A DNA stretch of 64,000 bases from Coprinus comatus (GCA_034638255.1 JAWPGT010000003.1:186001-250000), one strand, 5' to 3'. Positions 10,990 to 23,004 are shown, counted from the first letter of the stretch. The notes: generated by a model from the sequence alone, not told the origin. Numbers and translations are program-made.

Positions 10990-12240
10990 TTAGTCATGTA
11001 TCTCATATGGATGTCGGACGAGTTCATCGTATAACTCAGGGGGTAAATCACGAACTAGAGTGACAGCAATACCAACAACAGGCAGAGCTTCGAGAGGAGG
11101 GAAAGTGCGTAGAAGACGCATTGGACTGTTCGAAATTAAGTCAGCTATTTGGTCAGGGTAAGTATGAAGAGCTTACCTGGATGATGTCATTACATCATCT
11201 CTGATTAAGAGAAGTTGAGCAATTACGCATAAAACATTCAGGTGAACACCGAAAGCAAGAAGAAAGTCCCAGAGTTTTAGAACTTGATCCAATGGAGGAG
11301 TACATGCACAGAGGGTGAGGACGGCTGGATAGAAGGGTTAAAAACGCGCGACTGTTCAAGCACGTAGAAATAACAAACAAGGAAAGGCATATATCTCAGC
11401 AGAGAGATTCTTGGAACGTAAGTATGCATATAGCTCTGGGTCTACGATCTTTAAGCAACGGTCCAATAACTGCAGGAGACAAAATTAGGATGACCGGTAT
11501 TGATTCGACGGCTGAAATACCTTCAGCCCACGATGCACGCCTTCTAGTGTAGGTTGCACATATAACGGACAACACTCTTCAATGAATTTCGAGAAACATG
11601 CGAAGGCCTCGACCTCGGATGGCATGGTATACAGGAACGGCGCAGCCAATACATTCATTCCTTGTACATAGGTGAAACCAAGTTGAGAGGATTCGTGCCT
11701 GTCTAAACACTGCGGCTTAGCATAAAATATAATGTGCAAATAAGGACATAGGTTCATTACCATTGTTTCTCCATACAAAAGCATCCAAGAGGCGGACTAA
11801 CATATCCTCACGAACCCGTTCTTTGAAGCCCTTGTCCGTAGCTAGAGTTCTGAAATTTGATATATGAGCGTCATGCAGCTTGCTCGAGCTAACTTTTGTA
11901 TTACCGAAATGTATCGTTTCTGATCTTTTCGCGAACCTCACAAGGTCCTCGGGCAACATAACGTAGAAAATTGTCTACGGATAGATCATTAACGCGGAGC
12001 AGAATTTTCCAAACGCGTGGCCGCAAGGTAGGATCCTTAATAACAATATATCAGACTGAGTCTCCTATTTGAGTAAACAAAGCTTACAACAGAGGAAGGT
12101 ATCCCATCAACAAGAATTAAACGTCGTAATTTCTTGGTGCCATCGTCTACCTCTCCTGATGCGCGTGATCTCGAGCTGGTTTTGGAATGGCTTAGGATCT
12201 TGTTGAAAGAGTGTGCTGTCGCCTCAGCAGTCGACATCAT
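10990..12240 (-). CDS. BUB2: BUB2/Cdc16 spindle-checkpoint TBC GTPase-activating protein
   Basis: GAP subunit that, with Bfa1/Byr4, holds the Tem1/Spg1 GTPase inactive until the spindle is positioned (mitotic exit or septation network). Exons on the minus strand: 12240-12088, 12035-11905, 11849-11761, 11702-11521, 11469-11379, 11324-11177, 11125-10990; 309 residues against about 306 in yeast. The TBC catalytic pair is intact: arginine finger IRNDTFR (Arg95) and glutamine finger YVQGMN (Gln138). FPSVLTLCACTPPL and LKLWDFLLAFGVHLNVLC are characteristic of Bub2/Cdc16. Two adjacent ATGs (12240, 12237) fit; an in-frame upstream ATG at 12321 would add 27 less convincing residues. It shares a 124-bp promoter with the adaptin gene. 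Confidence 0.94.
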
Positions 12241-12364
12241 GCATGAAGCTGAGCGCTGAAGCTTGCCAAGGGGTTGTGCCTGTAGAACAACTGAGTTTGG
12301 CTGCTGACATAATCCAAGCAAAGGGCCATATGGATTGCTCTCTTGTTCTGTTGTTTAATGTACT
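12241..12364. promoter_or_regulatory. Bidirectional promoter, BUB2 / adaptin
   Basis: Only 124 bp separate the two divergent ATGs, so core promoters and 5' UTRs of both genes must overlap or be very short. No clear motif was seen. Confidence 0.6.
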
Positions 12365-15300
12365 ATGGACGTTCCTTTCATATCTTCTGGCGCTATTAAC
12401 AGGGCACATTATGCTCTGGTACGAAAAGTGGAGGAATCGCCATCCGAGGGAGCAACCAATCGTATCCTTGATGCTGAAGTCAAGGCCATTCGTGGGCAAT
12501 TGAGCCAACCTGGATTGTCCAACGTTAGTGCATGGTTTGATAGTATTCCGGTGCTGTATTGAATACTGCTTATAGAAGAGAATCATGGAGGCACTTATAA
12601 TATTGCTGTATTGCTCTATGTCAACAATGGGATCAATCTTTCCTCAAGGGACTTTCGATTTCGCATTGCCCCACGCTCTTAGTTTGGCCGAGGCTGGTAC
12701 CACTCTGGAACACAAAAGAATAGGTCAATATGTTTGCAAGATGTACATTTATTATTCGCTGATGCTAACAAATAATAGGCTATCTCTTCTGTTCAGAAAT
12801 GATGACCTTGGACCACGAAATGCGTTTATTGCTTGTGAATACTCTCCGAAAGGTGATATTGTTCTATTTCCACTGCGATAATCAAGCCTTATGGAGGATG
12901 TTTAGGATTTGGAGGATGATCAAATCTCAGTGATATGTCTTGGGTTGAACAATATAATCACATCGTCTAGCGCAGACGTTATTCCTGCGGTGCAGCAACG
13001 ACTGCACGATTTGTTGTCCCATAATCAGTCAGTAGGTATTATTATAATTGGTATGACGGGCATGTATTGACTTCGGTTCGATCTAGTTCTTCCGTCCGTC
13101 GGCGGGCCCTCTATGCACTGCACAATCTATCACAACATGAACCTAACCTCCTGCGCGAAACACAAACGAAAGTTTTAAGACGAATGAGGGATAGGGACCA
13201 AAGTGTGGCTGTAGCTGCTTTCAGAGTTTCTGAGACTTTAGCAAAGGTATAATGAGAGCACCTAAAATAGTATCTTTGAACTAACATTAGAAATAGAACG
13301 TTGCGCTGGACGATCAACTTGCCCCTGCCATACAAGACGCCGTAAATGACGCCTTTGAAGAATATGTGCAGGCTTATACACCTACTTGGCGCGGGCCCAT
13401 ATTGGCCTCATTGAAGGCCGTCGAAACTGTAGGGTCAGTATATTTCGTCATACTTGCGAAGTGATTTTAATTTCGAGTACCAACTAGACTGCGGACGTTG
13501 TCTCTACCCTCTGCCTTTGATCTCTTGAAAGCAAGTGCTGAAAATCAGGACAAAGTTGTCCTACTCGCTCTTTATAAATTATTTAAACCATTCGACACGG
13601 CAACATTACGCGCTGTTGAGGAACAAACTGGGATGTCAATAGTAGGTTCAATCCGTGATTACTTGACCTCGTCGAATCCAAATGATCTATCACTCTTTCT
13701 ATCTTGCCTGGAATCAGTCGACCCCATACTATGGTCGGGGACTTCTGACAATATACCCGCAGTACTCGAGGCATGGGAAGTCGAAAGAATTATGAATCTT
13801 CTTGGCTCAAATGATATTCTTATACGGAAAAAGGTGCATATAGTGTCACAGGTCGGCTGGTTAGCATTTTATTAACGCCTAAGATTCAGACTCTTCGTCT
13901 CCTCAAGCAAGTAGACCAAAATCTGTTGACTATGTATTATGGACAAGCTATTGCTGCAACAACAAACGCGACGCCGTCTTTAAAGGAATTGAACGAAAGA
14001 TCTAAACGTTTATTTGAAGTCATTGAAGTTTTATCCGGAGACAACGGCGAAGTTTATGCAGGCCAAGTAAAGGATCTTCTCTCTCAAATTGAGGGGGTAG
14101 AGCATGTCAACAGGTTATTGGATTTCGTGATTGAAGGTGTTCTTGGTTATATACGCACTAGTAAGTAAATGGACTACAAGATTTGATTTGTGTCATACTT
14201 ATATCCAATGGCAGTGGAAACTTCATTCCAAATCGGGTTCGCAGCCACTCTGCTTACCTTGTTATGTGATAACGATGCGAAATTTGGGCCATCGACAATG
14301 GTAATACTGTCAGCTTTGGCGACCGAATACTCTCGACTGGTGTCTATCGCTCCTAATCAATTATTGTTGGGACTTTGCCGTAGAATGCAAACCAGCGCTG
14401 GTAAGTGATGTTTAGGTGTGTCGTTTGCTCGTATTCATAATGTGGTTCAGCAGCTGTCCAAGATCCGGGAATTTTGGCAATGCTACGAATTTCCGCAGAT
14501 TGCGAGAATATTCCAGACGAAGTGAGTGATATGGTTGCCAATATCTCTCAAGGAGCAGGTCGGCATATTCAACGCGTAAGTAAGATTTGCTACTTGTGGG
14601 GACAAAAATATCTCAACATGTATTCTCTCAGCGATGCGAACAGTTCTTGTCGCTATGTCGTCGGAAGGAAGATTTGGTGCATATTGTGAATAGCAGCAAA
14701 TCTCTTGCTGTATGTAATGATGCTATCTATGCGGCTTGGAGGTCTGAAATGACCGTTTGCGTCAGCTACCGGATTTTTTAGAAGCATTACAAAAATACAG
14801 TGGGAACAGTGCTAAGCAACACACTAACCCAGAAGCAAATTCAGCGCAGTCTTCCCCGACCCCGCCGGGAACAACGACGCCAGCGACATTGAACACTAAA
14901 TTGCGATACACGGCATATGATACTCCACAAGCCATTCCCAGCCTACGGACACGTCGTGTTTCTAGTTCTCAAGGAAGTGTGGCGGGTTCTCGTTCCGATG
15001 TTGGTGTTACTACTCGTATGCCCGAGCCGTCAACGCGGGCGGTGACCGCTAGGGACTTGGCACCAGCGGGATCTTCGAGAGACTTGGAAACCATCACACT
15101 TGTAAGAAATTTTGTGTATATGTGAATGGAGAATTGAGCTCTTTGCACAGGAGCCAACTAAATCGAAGACTAACGATATTGACTATCTGGTAACTTGATC
15201 TTTAAAACAGCATAGAAAACTATTGGCTAACTATGTATAAAGAGCGGACGTGTGGACCTTATTGCATTTGACTCTCCATTCGGGGTGGAGTACACGGAGG

Positions 15301-15687
15301 AAGCAGTCGACGCCGAGCCGGAACTTGAATTCGAAACCATATGGACATCCATGAATGATCGTCATACGGAACGCGGATGGTGCGACGCCTCGATGGATAC
15401 AGTTATCAGGCGCCTGCAAGAACTGGAAGGACATCGATTACAAGTCATATCGGTTGATGTACCACCATTTATAGGTGTGTTTGAGATGGACGCCCAGAGG
15501 AGCGCTCGAATTGACAGATGATGACTTTACAGGTGACCTGAAAATTATAATCAAAGCCCAAGAAGGGGGGGAGTATGGTGTTTTACGACTGAAGGAGTCT
15601 GAAGAGGACAGTTGTCTGTGGCGTCTGGGGAGCAGTAGTGAGGATTTCCGGGGCAGAGTGAAGGCTGCTGTAGTCAGCGGTAGATAG
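12365..15687 (+). CDS. Adaptor-complex large subunit, AP-4 epsilon-like
   Basis: Large adaptin predicted to sort cargo at the trans-Golgi or endosomes. Fifteen exons: 12365-12523, 12576-12723, 12779-12852, 12906-13027, 13087-13246, 13297-13433, 13488-13833, 13890-14160, 14215-14400, 14451-14575, 14632-14709, 14766-15101, 15151-15189, 15243-15474, 15533-15687; 855 residues, all junctions in phase. The N-terminal trunk has adaptin HEAT features (EHKRIGYLF, LLVNTLRKDL, VRRRALYALHNLS). These resemble AP-4 epsilon more than AP-1 gamma or AP-2 alpha, whose RACKTAADE- and KSKEAE-type N-termini are absent. A Ser/Thr/Pro-rich hinge (about 670-760) precedes a short C-terminal ear-like part. The epsilon assignment rests on remembered family patterns; a divergent gamma subunit is the main alternative. 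Confidence 0.8.
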
Positions 15688-16013
15688 TTGTATTGTTTGA
15701 GTGTGGGACAGTGATCGTGGGAAAACGATGGGGTATAGATTGAACTGAAAATTGAAAGGACAATTCTTGCTTCCGTCCACTTTGGACTCCGTGTTTGCTC
15801 CCCAATCTATGAGAGTATCTTCACCAAGGCATGTCTTCCACACCCACCACCACCACTGCTGCTGACACACCCACAGACTGACACACCAGACCAACGACGT
15901 TCTCTTCGGGCCATCTGACACACTTGCTCTCGCAGACACTGACAGACCCCCTTAGAACCAGCTTTCGCTTTGACCTTGTCGAACATCCAATGGGATAAGC
16001 ATACACTACTAAG
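15688..16013. promoter_or_regulatory. Upstream region of the 528-residue gene
   Basis: 326 bp between tandem genes. The second half is rich in CCACCACCAC and CACAGACTGACACAC-type pyrimidine/CA tracts, as in agaric 5' UTRs. No ORF was accepted. Confidence 0.4.
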
Positions 16014-17651
16014 ATGAATGTACTCAGGACTCCCTCCTTCTTCCGCCCAACAAGCCGCCCTTCTTCGCCCTCTCTTGCTTCTACACCCCCCTCTCGTCCA
16101 GACTCTGCACAAGCTCTGGCTTCAGAGAGAACATCCCGACCACTCAACAAGCTGGCCCTGAGCAATTTCAGGCGTCCATCTCCGGCCCCTTTTGTCGCAC
16201 CTTCTCCAACTCCAACTCCCCTTATTCAAGACGTCTCATATCTCGAAATGCTCGGCTTGAAGCTTAGCGAAGCTGTCTCCAAAGCCCTTGCACAACCTTC
16301 CGGACCTGCTCTTCCCCACGAGCTTGTGGCTGGCAAGCGACCATTACCTCCTGGTAGGGGACACGCTTTGGGTCTTCACATTGCATCGTGAGTACCGCGA
16401 TGTCTTGTACACTTTGCATCTGCTTATGCGATCATCAGTGAACTCAAGGCAAATCAAAATAACCCTTCTATCTACCGTGCTATCGTGCGATCGTTGCATC
16501 GCCCCCTTTCAGTGTTGCTCACCAACCTGTCGGCTCATTTGCTCCCACTATTATCATCCCCTTCCTTCAATTCCCCTCCAGCACCCACTGTCCAGAATCC
16601 AAATCCAAATCCTACCCAACTTCATGCCCTTGCAATCGCGAATTTTGCTGGCGAGCTTCTCGACAGCTTTGATGAACTGGGCCTTGGACTAGATTCCGAT
16701 GTTCGTGGAGACGGCCTCAAACCCATCCGTGAGGGTTTGGTGTCTGTCACCAACCGAGTCATCAGCCCATTGGTATCCAACATTCGTAAAGAGTTGATGC
16801 CTCTAATTGATGCTTTGGAGTCCCCTAACACCTCATCACCCAAGACCATTGGTTCAGGCAAGTTGGCGAAGCACCATCATCCATCCATCATCACCATGCA
16901 AAGCATTATGCCTATTTATGCTAAGGCTTTAACAAAGTATACTAGCGATCCGAGATCTCACACAATGCTCGCGACATTCCTGATTGCAGTAGTTTGGAAA
17001 GGTCTTGTTGCTCTTTCACATCGTCCATTTGTAGCCTCTCCGCCACCTTCCCCCAATATGATACCTGCCGGCAAGAAGAGCCGCATTCCACTAAATTTAC
17101 CTACTCCGCCTGTTACTCCACCGCCTGGACGATTCACACTGAAGCTGCCTCCGTCGCGCCCTCCGTCGCCGCCTATGGTGGCTATTCCAGCCAGTGCTGC
17201 AGCGGATACCCAAGCTCTATACGATCTATTGAATATATTGCCACGACCAGATGCGGCCAGGGCAGCGACTCGTCTCGCTCGCGAAGCGGTGGACGAAGCA
17301 TTTGAAGCATTGAAAGCACTTTCGGGTCTTTTGGAGGCTATCCATAACAAAGTTAGTCATGGCCGCAGCGCTAAGGAAATGGCGAAAGAAATTAGTATCC
17401 TTACCGAGGACATTCCTCTCCTCATCGCGCTGCCACTCCTTCTCCATGCATATGGTGGGTCAACGTCGGTAGCACACCTACTCCAAGTTTCGGAGGATGA
17501 ATATAGAAGGGGCTGTTTGACTGGGATTGGGCGCGCTGAAGAATGTGCACCTATGGTTGCCCATCAAGTGATGGATACCTTACGATGTGGTGGTGAGACA
17601 GACAATATAGTCTACCAGTGGCTTGAAATTGAAACCTCCGCGGACGATTGA
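16014..17651 (+). CDS. Hypothetical protein with proline-rich segments
   Basis: Exons 16014-16387 and 16439-17651 joined in phase; 528 residues. I do not recognise a characterised family. The N-terminus (1-60) is Ser/Pro/Arg-rich (TPSFFRPTSRPSSPS), and a second proline-rich linker (PTPPVTPPPGRFTLKLPPSRPPSPP) sits near the middle. Between and after them are helical, Leu/Ala-rich segments with a possible hydrophobic helix (HTMLATFLIAVVWKGLVAL). An amphipathic C-terminal half with DAARAATRLAREAVDEAFEAL could form a helical bundle. The high helical content with flexible linkers suggests a scaffold, but this is inference. The clean intron, start context and uninterrupted 405-codon second exon support it as a real gene. 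Confidence 0.85.
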
Positions 17652-18003
17652 AGATGAGGTTATCATTTAAATTTATCAATTAAAGCATAAGTTTTCTCTT
17701 TTCATCATTCTGTTCATTTCTATTTTCTCTTCGACGGGCTCCTGTATTCAACATTACATGGGTTTAAAATTCTATCTACTATATTCTGGGAATATCGTTA
17801 AAGAATCTCTGTAGACTTACATCTGCTATTGTGGCACGTAATACTCGAACAGACTGAATTATCTAAGTATAGATTAAACCTTTCAGAAAGTAATAGCTCT
17901 CGGTATAAGTAAACACTGTCAATACATTTTACAGCTTGCACTACAATTACAGGGAGAAAAATATTGAAATACGAAGTCATGTAGCTTGTGTGGGGTGGCA
18001 ACC
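17652..18003. other. Convergent 3' intergenic region
   Basis: 352 bp between the ends of the 528-residue gene and the primase gene. AT-rich, with T-rich stretches fitting 3' ends. No gene seen. Confidence 0.5.
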
Positions 18004-19597
18004 TCACCAAGCCAAAGTTTCTGCGATGGCGAACAGTGAGTATATGAAGCAACCATTAGAAGGGATGGACAAACCCTTTGTACGTTTCTCGAGTCTCGTT
18101 TTATCCATCAAGTTAGAAGCGACGTGGATTAGCATGTCGACGTAGGGTTTCAACGCTGTCTTCTCCCAGTCTGTATATGCATTTGTCAGATAATAATAAA
18201 GACATAAACTAGCGAGGAAGGCTAACCTGAGTGATGCTCTCCAACGTCATTATCTTCTTTCGCTTCAAGAGAGTCGAGCTCGGTAAGCAATTCAGCAACC
18301 GTTGGAACAGTCTCGGGATCAAACTCGTCTATATTTGCTGGATCCACTGGTACACAGACTCGGCCGGTCTTGGGATGGATACAGAAAGGTGCTTTGAGTA
18401 AATGGTTACGATGCTTGGAGACTTCCGCATCTAAACGAGGATAAGTGTAGTACAAGATTATATCTTCCTTTGCATTTTGAAGTGAAGTCTTAGAGAGAGA
18501 AATTTCAAGAGGAATTCAATGAAAAAATGATGATGATTGCGTACTTTTCGTTGACCAGAAGTGTTTTCAATTAATTCATTCAATGCGACCCAAATATCTT
18601 GAGAGTTTGAACAAGATTTACGTTTGACTTTTAGTTTCTCAATTGTTTCTTCATCTGGTATATGTTCAAGGAGACCATCAAAACCTGCTTGACTTGAGAA
18701 TAGGTCCTGGTCTTTGAGGATCAACGATGTAAATGTTTCTCGAAGAATGCGGTAAGCATCTCTGTCACAATGAAAAAAAAAAAAAGTAAGTAGCTTGGTA
18801 TTTAGAATAAATTAATCATTAGAGGACTTACTTCAAAGGAGCAGGCAATGGTTTCGTTCCAATACGAACTTTCAACCTCTTACTAGAATCCTTTCCACCA
18901 TTAATAACAGTCATCCAACCAATAATGGCTTTTCTCTCCTGATCTGTCAATTCCATTGCTTCCTTATCCGAAATCCATAAATGAATACCACGACGACCAG
19001 AATAAACCCATAAAAGTTGTTCATAACCATATTGATCTCGAATAGAACGATCCAATACACGAACAGCTGCAGCTATAAATGCCCAACAACGGTTACAAAT
19101 CGAGGCATCTGAACAACATGTACGAATTGGGTCGTAATCTGTCATATCGATATCAAATACAAGTTCGCGAAGTAGAGGTTGGAACTGTCCTGGTCGTACT
19201 GTCTTTTTATCTCTTGGCTTGAAAGAAAAAGAAAAAGGATTCAATTCAAGCAACATAACTGCAAAGATGTGTTTGACGTACTCGAGCAGAATAGATAGGA
19301 CCAATTTCAAATCGCGTAGGGTTGAGTTTGCATATTTGAGCTTTCAAATCTTCGGCTGTCGAGAATGAATTGTAGCGTATGTAGACGTCACCCGGTAGTG
19401 AAAATGCAAATTCTCGATGGGTGAATAATCGTGAAGGTACGTGATCGTGATTCAACCAATTAAAAATGGGTTTGAATGGATATAATCGTCGGTAGTAAGC
19501 CAGCATAACCTCTATTGAGATATTCAGTATACCCGGTATATCTGTCAGGTAGTTTTTCACCTGGCTCGGAGTGATCATATTCGGTTTGCGCGGTCAT
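18004..19597 (-). CDS. PRI1: DNA primase small (catalytic) subunit
   Basis: Catalytic subunit of primase in the polymerase alpha complex, making RNA primers at replication forks. Exons on the minus strand: 19597-19561, 19511-19282, 19217-18832, 18761-18545, 18488-18227, 18170-18004; 432 residues, normal length. Active-site aspartates are in ELVFDIDMTDYD (Asp111 and Asp113), with the zinc ligands in TCCSDASICNRCW just after and the conserved SGRRGIHLWISD (primer/NTP site). DIILYYTYPRLDAEVSK and HPKTGRVCVPVD complete the family pattern. A longer uninterrupted frame starting at 19578 was rejected: splicing a 49-bp intron gives an N-terminus running straight into EVMLAYYRRLYPF as in other primases. 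Confidence 0.94.
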
Positions 19598-19665
19598 TGT
19601 GTCGGTCGTGGTGGATATGAGTCGCAGGATTAGGACGCGACCATAATTTGTCGCGTACTGTCACG
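19598..19665. promoter_or_regulatory. Primase upstream region with MCB-like boxes
   Basis: ACGCGA at 19635-19640 and its reverse complement TCGCGT at 19651-19656 form an inverted pair 38-60 bp upstream of the ATG. ACGCG is the core recognised by the G1/S factor MBF in yeasts, which controls primase there. Regulation here is inferred. Confidence 0.4.
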
Positions 19666-19759
19666 TCACGCATTCAATATAATACACAAGAAAAACAATA
19701 ACAGTGCATTGGGGCAGAAGATGTAACTACAAATACATAAACTAGAAAAGCGAAATTTT

Positions 19760-20724
19760 TCAACCAACGAGAGGAGCACGCTCTTCATCATTAAGAGCAA
19801 TCCTGCCACGGCTGACGAACATACCATACGCTCCCTTGAAGACCCAGATGAGAGCAAGGATAGCGAACACAAGTGCAGACCAGTGAACGAATCCGGGGTG
19901 GCGCTGATGCACAAAGATGGCCCACAACGACCAGGCAATGGCAATGGAAGCTGGAAGATCTCCTTCGGGAGTGGAGAAAGCATAAGTGGCGGCAGTTCCT
20001 TCCAAGAAGAACCTAGAAATGCGTGTAAATATCACTATGCACAAAAAACTTTATAAACATACAATGCAAGGAAGACGAAGACCTTGGTCCAAACACCAGC
20101 ACCATGATGTAACCTGTTTACACCAAAGGCTTCAAAGGCAGTGAGGACAACCAACACGGTAGTCCAGCCATGGTAGAGGGAAAACGGCAAGTGGATGAAA
20201 AGTTCATCCGAGAAGTTTTCCGCAGCGTGATGTTTCTTGACGATATAGTATATATGCTGAAATACATAGGTAAGAACAGTCCACAGATTTTATGACATGT
20301 TAAGCAAAACTCACGGTCACAGCAGAACTGACGAATAGTGCAAAGATAAACGCTGAACGAAAATTGAATTAAAGCTTAGCAGGACCTATACGAGAGACGA
20401 ACCAACGACATAATGCTGGCTAGCCCATAGATTGACATAGATCGCATTTAGGACGGCAAGGAGAGGGAATCGCCATGAAATGCCGTCGATTATAACACGT
20501 TTGCCTTGAGGGAAGAACTGGTATATGACAGTACCGAGGAGAAGGAGGTGGATGAGGGACCATATGAGGAAGGCCCAAGGGGCGGGAGTGATATATGTCT
20601 CTTTGCCATGGTAATATATGCCCTGAGGAGAGGCCACGGTATAAATGTTGGAGCCGAGGAACAAGAGATATACAACAATATTGGTAATTTTGAGAAGGAT
20701 GCCGTCTTTCCAAGAGTCAGCCAT
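19760..20724 (-). CDS. Multi-pass membrane protein, possibly TspO/MBR-related
   Basis: Exons on the minus strand: 20724-20403, 20352-20315, 20256-20063, 20012-19760; 268 residues with about seven hydrophobic segments and many aromatic residues. The motif [21 protein letters not shown] resembles the tryptophan-rich ITPAGYAFSIWGLIY pattern of TspO/MBR-like proteins, though no residue known to bind porphyrin can be placed. The ATG at 20724 gives a short cytosolic start (MADSWKDG); an in-frame ATG at 20814 would add 30 low-complexity residues. The C-tail is charged ([12 protein letters not shown]). A 38-nt exon is required to join the third membrane region. Function unknown. Confidence 0.88.
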
Positions 20725-21747
20725 GGTTGGAGGTGGTGGTAGGAATGAGGGAAAGGCCGCGGCAGGTCGACTATAAGTACCCACTCTTCGGAGTCTCCTG
20801 TTTGCCATGACCATGCCATGACGTCTGCCTGGATCATGTCACGTGGCTAACTGCTATCCCCACAAAATATGGAAATGCGTTTCCAGCGCCTTCCCATCGA
20901 GGCGGAACCCACGAGGCACTGAAACTGTCTTACCAGCAGTTATTTCAATCCAGAAAATATATAATACACCTTTTTGCACCTCCAAAAAATAGTGTCTGCT
21001 AGCTATGCCTATACCCAAGTTGGTTCGGATCTTCTTGTAAGTTAGTCTATTCTTGCCCCAAGTTCTCAGGTTCCGTAAACCTCAAGCAACGCCCTAGTCC
21101 CGACTTGCACATATAGTCCCAGGAGGAAAGCAACAGAGAACTCACCCCCACTTCAAACATTTCCAAAACTGTGTCTCCAATAACAATACAAATAGAAACC
21201 GCCACCCCCTCCGTGTGTAGGCCGTAAATTCAGGTTCGAATCGACAATCATTTCATGCGTACTCTTCTCAGCCGCAATTCATCCTTCTATGAAATAACTT
21301 TTTTTTTAACCTCCCACTTCTGAGACGGAAGCTAGCAAATTCACCAAAGAACACCTTCCAATTAATGAACAGGAAGACACATTTGCATTCTCTCTCCGAT
21401 GCCAATCTACATGATAGCTTTTCAAGTCCAATACCACTTATCACCGCGGGCATTCTACTTCGCAAAATCGATTCCCCGGCAGTCAGGAGATGCAAATATT
21501 TTTGTTTACCTTCTGTGGGAACCTGGAGACATTTTAAAGTTGCGATTAACATATGTATATTTAAATCGTATATGGGAAAATTAGAAGCGATTCTAGAAAA
21601 ACAAAACTGGGTATGGTTATTTATATATGGACCCACAAGGCAGAATAAGCAGATGCAAATATTTGTCATCTATATACCCTCTTTGTCAAGTCTTTAAATA
21701 CGCCTTATTTCAAATTCACATCCAAGTTTTAATTCAACTCTATCTAC
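20725..21747. other. Intergenic region, no gene recognised
   Basis: About 1 kb between divergent genes. A CACGTG box at 20840-20845 lies 116 bp upstream of the membrane-protein ATG. The word AGATGCAAATATTT occurs twice (near 21488 and 21649). Open stretches on both strands at 21268-21697 overlap each other and show no family similarity. Confidence 0.45.
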
Positions 21748-23004
21748 ATGTCCTGCAACAGATGCTCTCGATCTCACAGCAATGTCCAGGCGTTTTTGCT
21801 AACTTGCCACGATTGCAATCGAAAGTGGCACCATCGTACGTCGCGTTGAGAGCTGATTTAACCAACCAGTAATACTTGTACTTTGGTCCTTCAAGGATGT
21901 CACATACCTCCTGTAGCCGACAAAGAACTCATCGAGCGAATCAAAGCGCACAATAATGGCGACCTTATCAATGGACTTCAAGGTTGGAGATGCAAACGAT
22001 GCGTTCGAGGTGGTACTTCTACAATACCAACAACGCCTCGACATTCCATGGCACCTCCGTCGACTCGCGATTCTTCATCACGATCGCTATCTGTGCAGAG
22101 CTCGAGTTATGACACTGATACACGTACTTTATCCCGCTACCCTTCATCCATACCGACAGGTTCACACTCACTTACACCTTCTGTCAGTGTTGCCGAAAGC
22201 CATGACAGTCATTCCACTTCCAGATCCCTCCAATCCGTTGCTTTGGCACCTATGAAAGAAGATGATATGATTATCGATGACGAAGTGTTGAAATCCCGGT
22301 TATTGGAGCCGAGTCGGATACATAATTCTCTCCCGCTCGTATCGTCGACAAGTCATTTAAAACGAACACAATCTTATCCGGCACCTGTACACCAACCAAA
22401 TATTCGCACTAGGACTCCTGATGATCGGGACGCCACTGAGGAATCATATCGACCCAGAAAAAAGCATGCTTCTGGTCATATGCCTATCATTTCCTCTACG
22501 CCAATAGACCACACTCCAGGGACACAAGCACTAATCCACGCAAAGTCTAATCAAGAGAAAGAAATCCAAAGGATACACGAAAGGACCGAACAATCTCCAT
22601 CACACACTTTATCGCGGGAGCACAAGGGCGTAGAACCGGCGATATCTGGGGCTGGGGCTGGGGCTGAGACTTCCCTTTCACTCGTTTCTGAAACCTTCCC
22701 ACCTCCACCCAATATCGCAACCGCTCAGCACTCGCAAGCTCTCGCCCCCCCTGTTGTTACAACGACGTCACCCGCAAGGCTACGGAATCGGAATATTCCT
22801 GACACGCGACTGATGACTTATTGGATACACGAACATGCAAAAAATAATAGAGATCCATGGGAAATTGCTTCATACAAGAAATCGCACCCTGCTCCCCCGA
22901 GTTCAACAAGGAGGAAAAGTATAGCACAAAAGCTTAGTGTGCCTCAGTCTAAACTTTACTACTTCAATGTCTCTGAATGTGTAAATGGTTTTAAAAGGGG
23001 ATGA
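21748..23004 (+). CDS. PHD-finger protein
   Basis: Probable chromatin reader. Exons 21748-21835 and 21896-23004; 398 residues. The intron falls inside the finger, and splicing restores a Cys4-His-Cys3 PHD pattern: C3-x2-C6, C20-x2-C23, H28-x2-C31, then WRCKRC. The CHIPPV block after the His-Cys pair is typical of PHD fingers. The remaining 320 residues are Ser/Thr/Pro-rich with a short GAGAGAE repeat and a basic, conserved-looking patch near the C-terminus (DTRLMTYWIHEHAKNN). No catalytic domain is visible. Whether it binds methylated histone H3 cannot be judged. The end at 23004 is the first in-frame stop; a further 3' exon cannot be excluded. Confidence 0.85.

Noticed and set aside
19246..19578. 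Longer uninterrupted primase first exon starting at 19578
   Set aside because: It reads through a 49-bp GT-AG intron and gives an N-terminus unlike other primases; the spliced start at 19597 fits better.
21268..21697. Overlapping 133- and 110-codon ORFs on opposite strands
   Set aside because: Low-complexity AT-rich translation without family match; likely promoter/UTR of the PHD gene.
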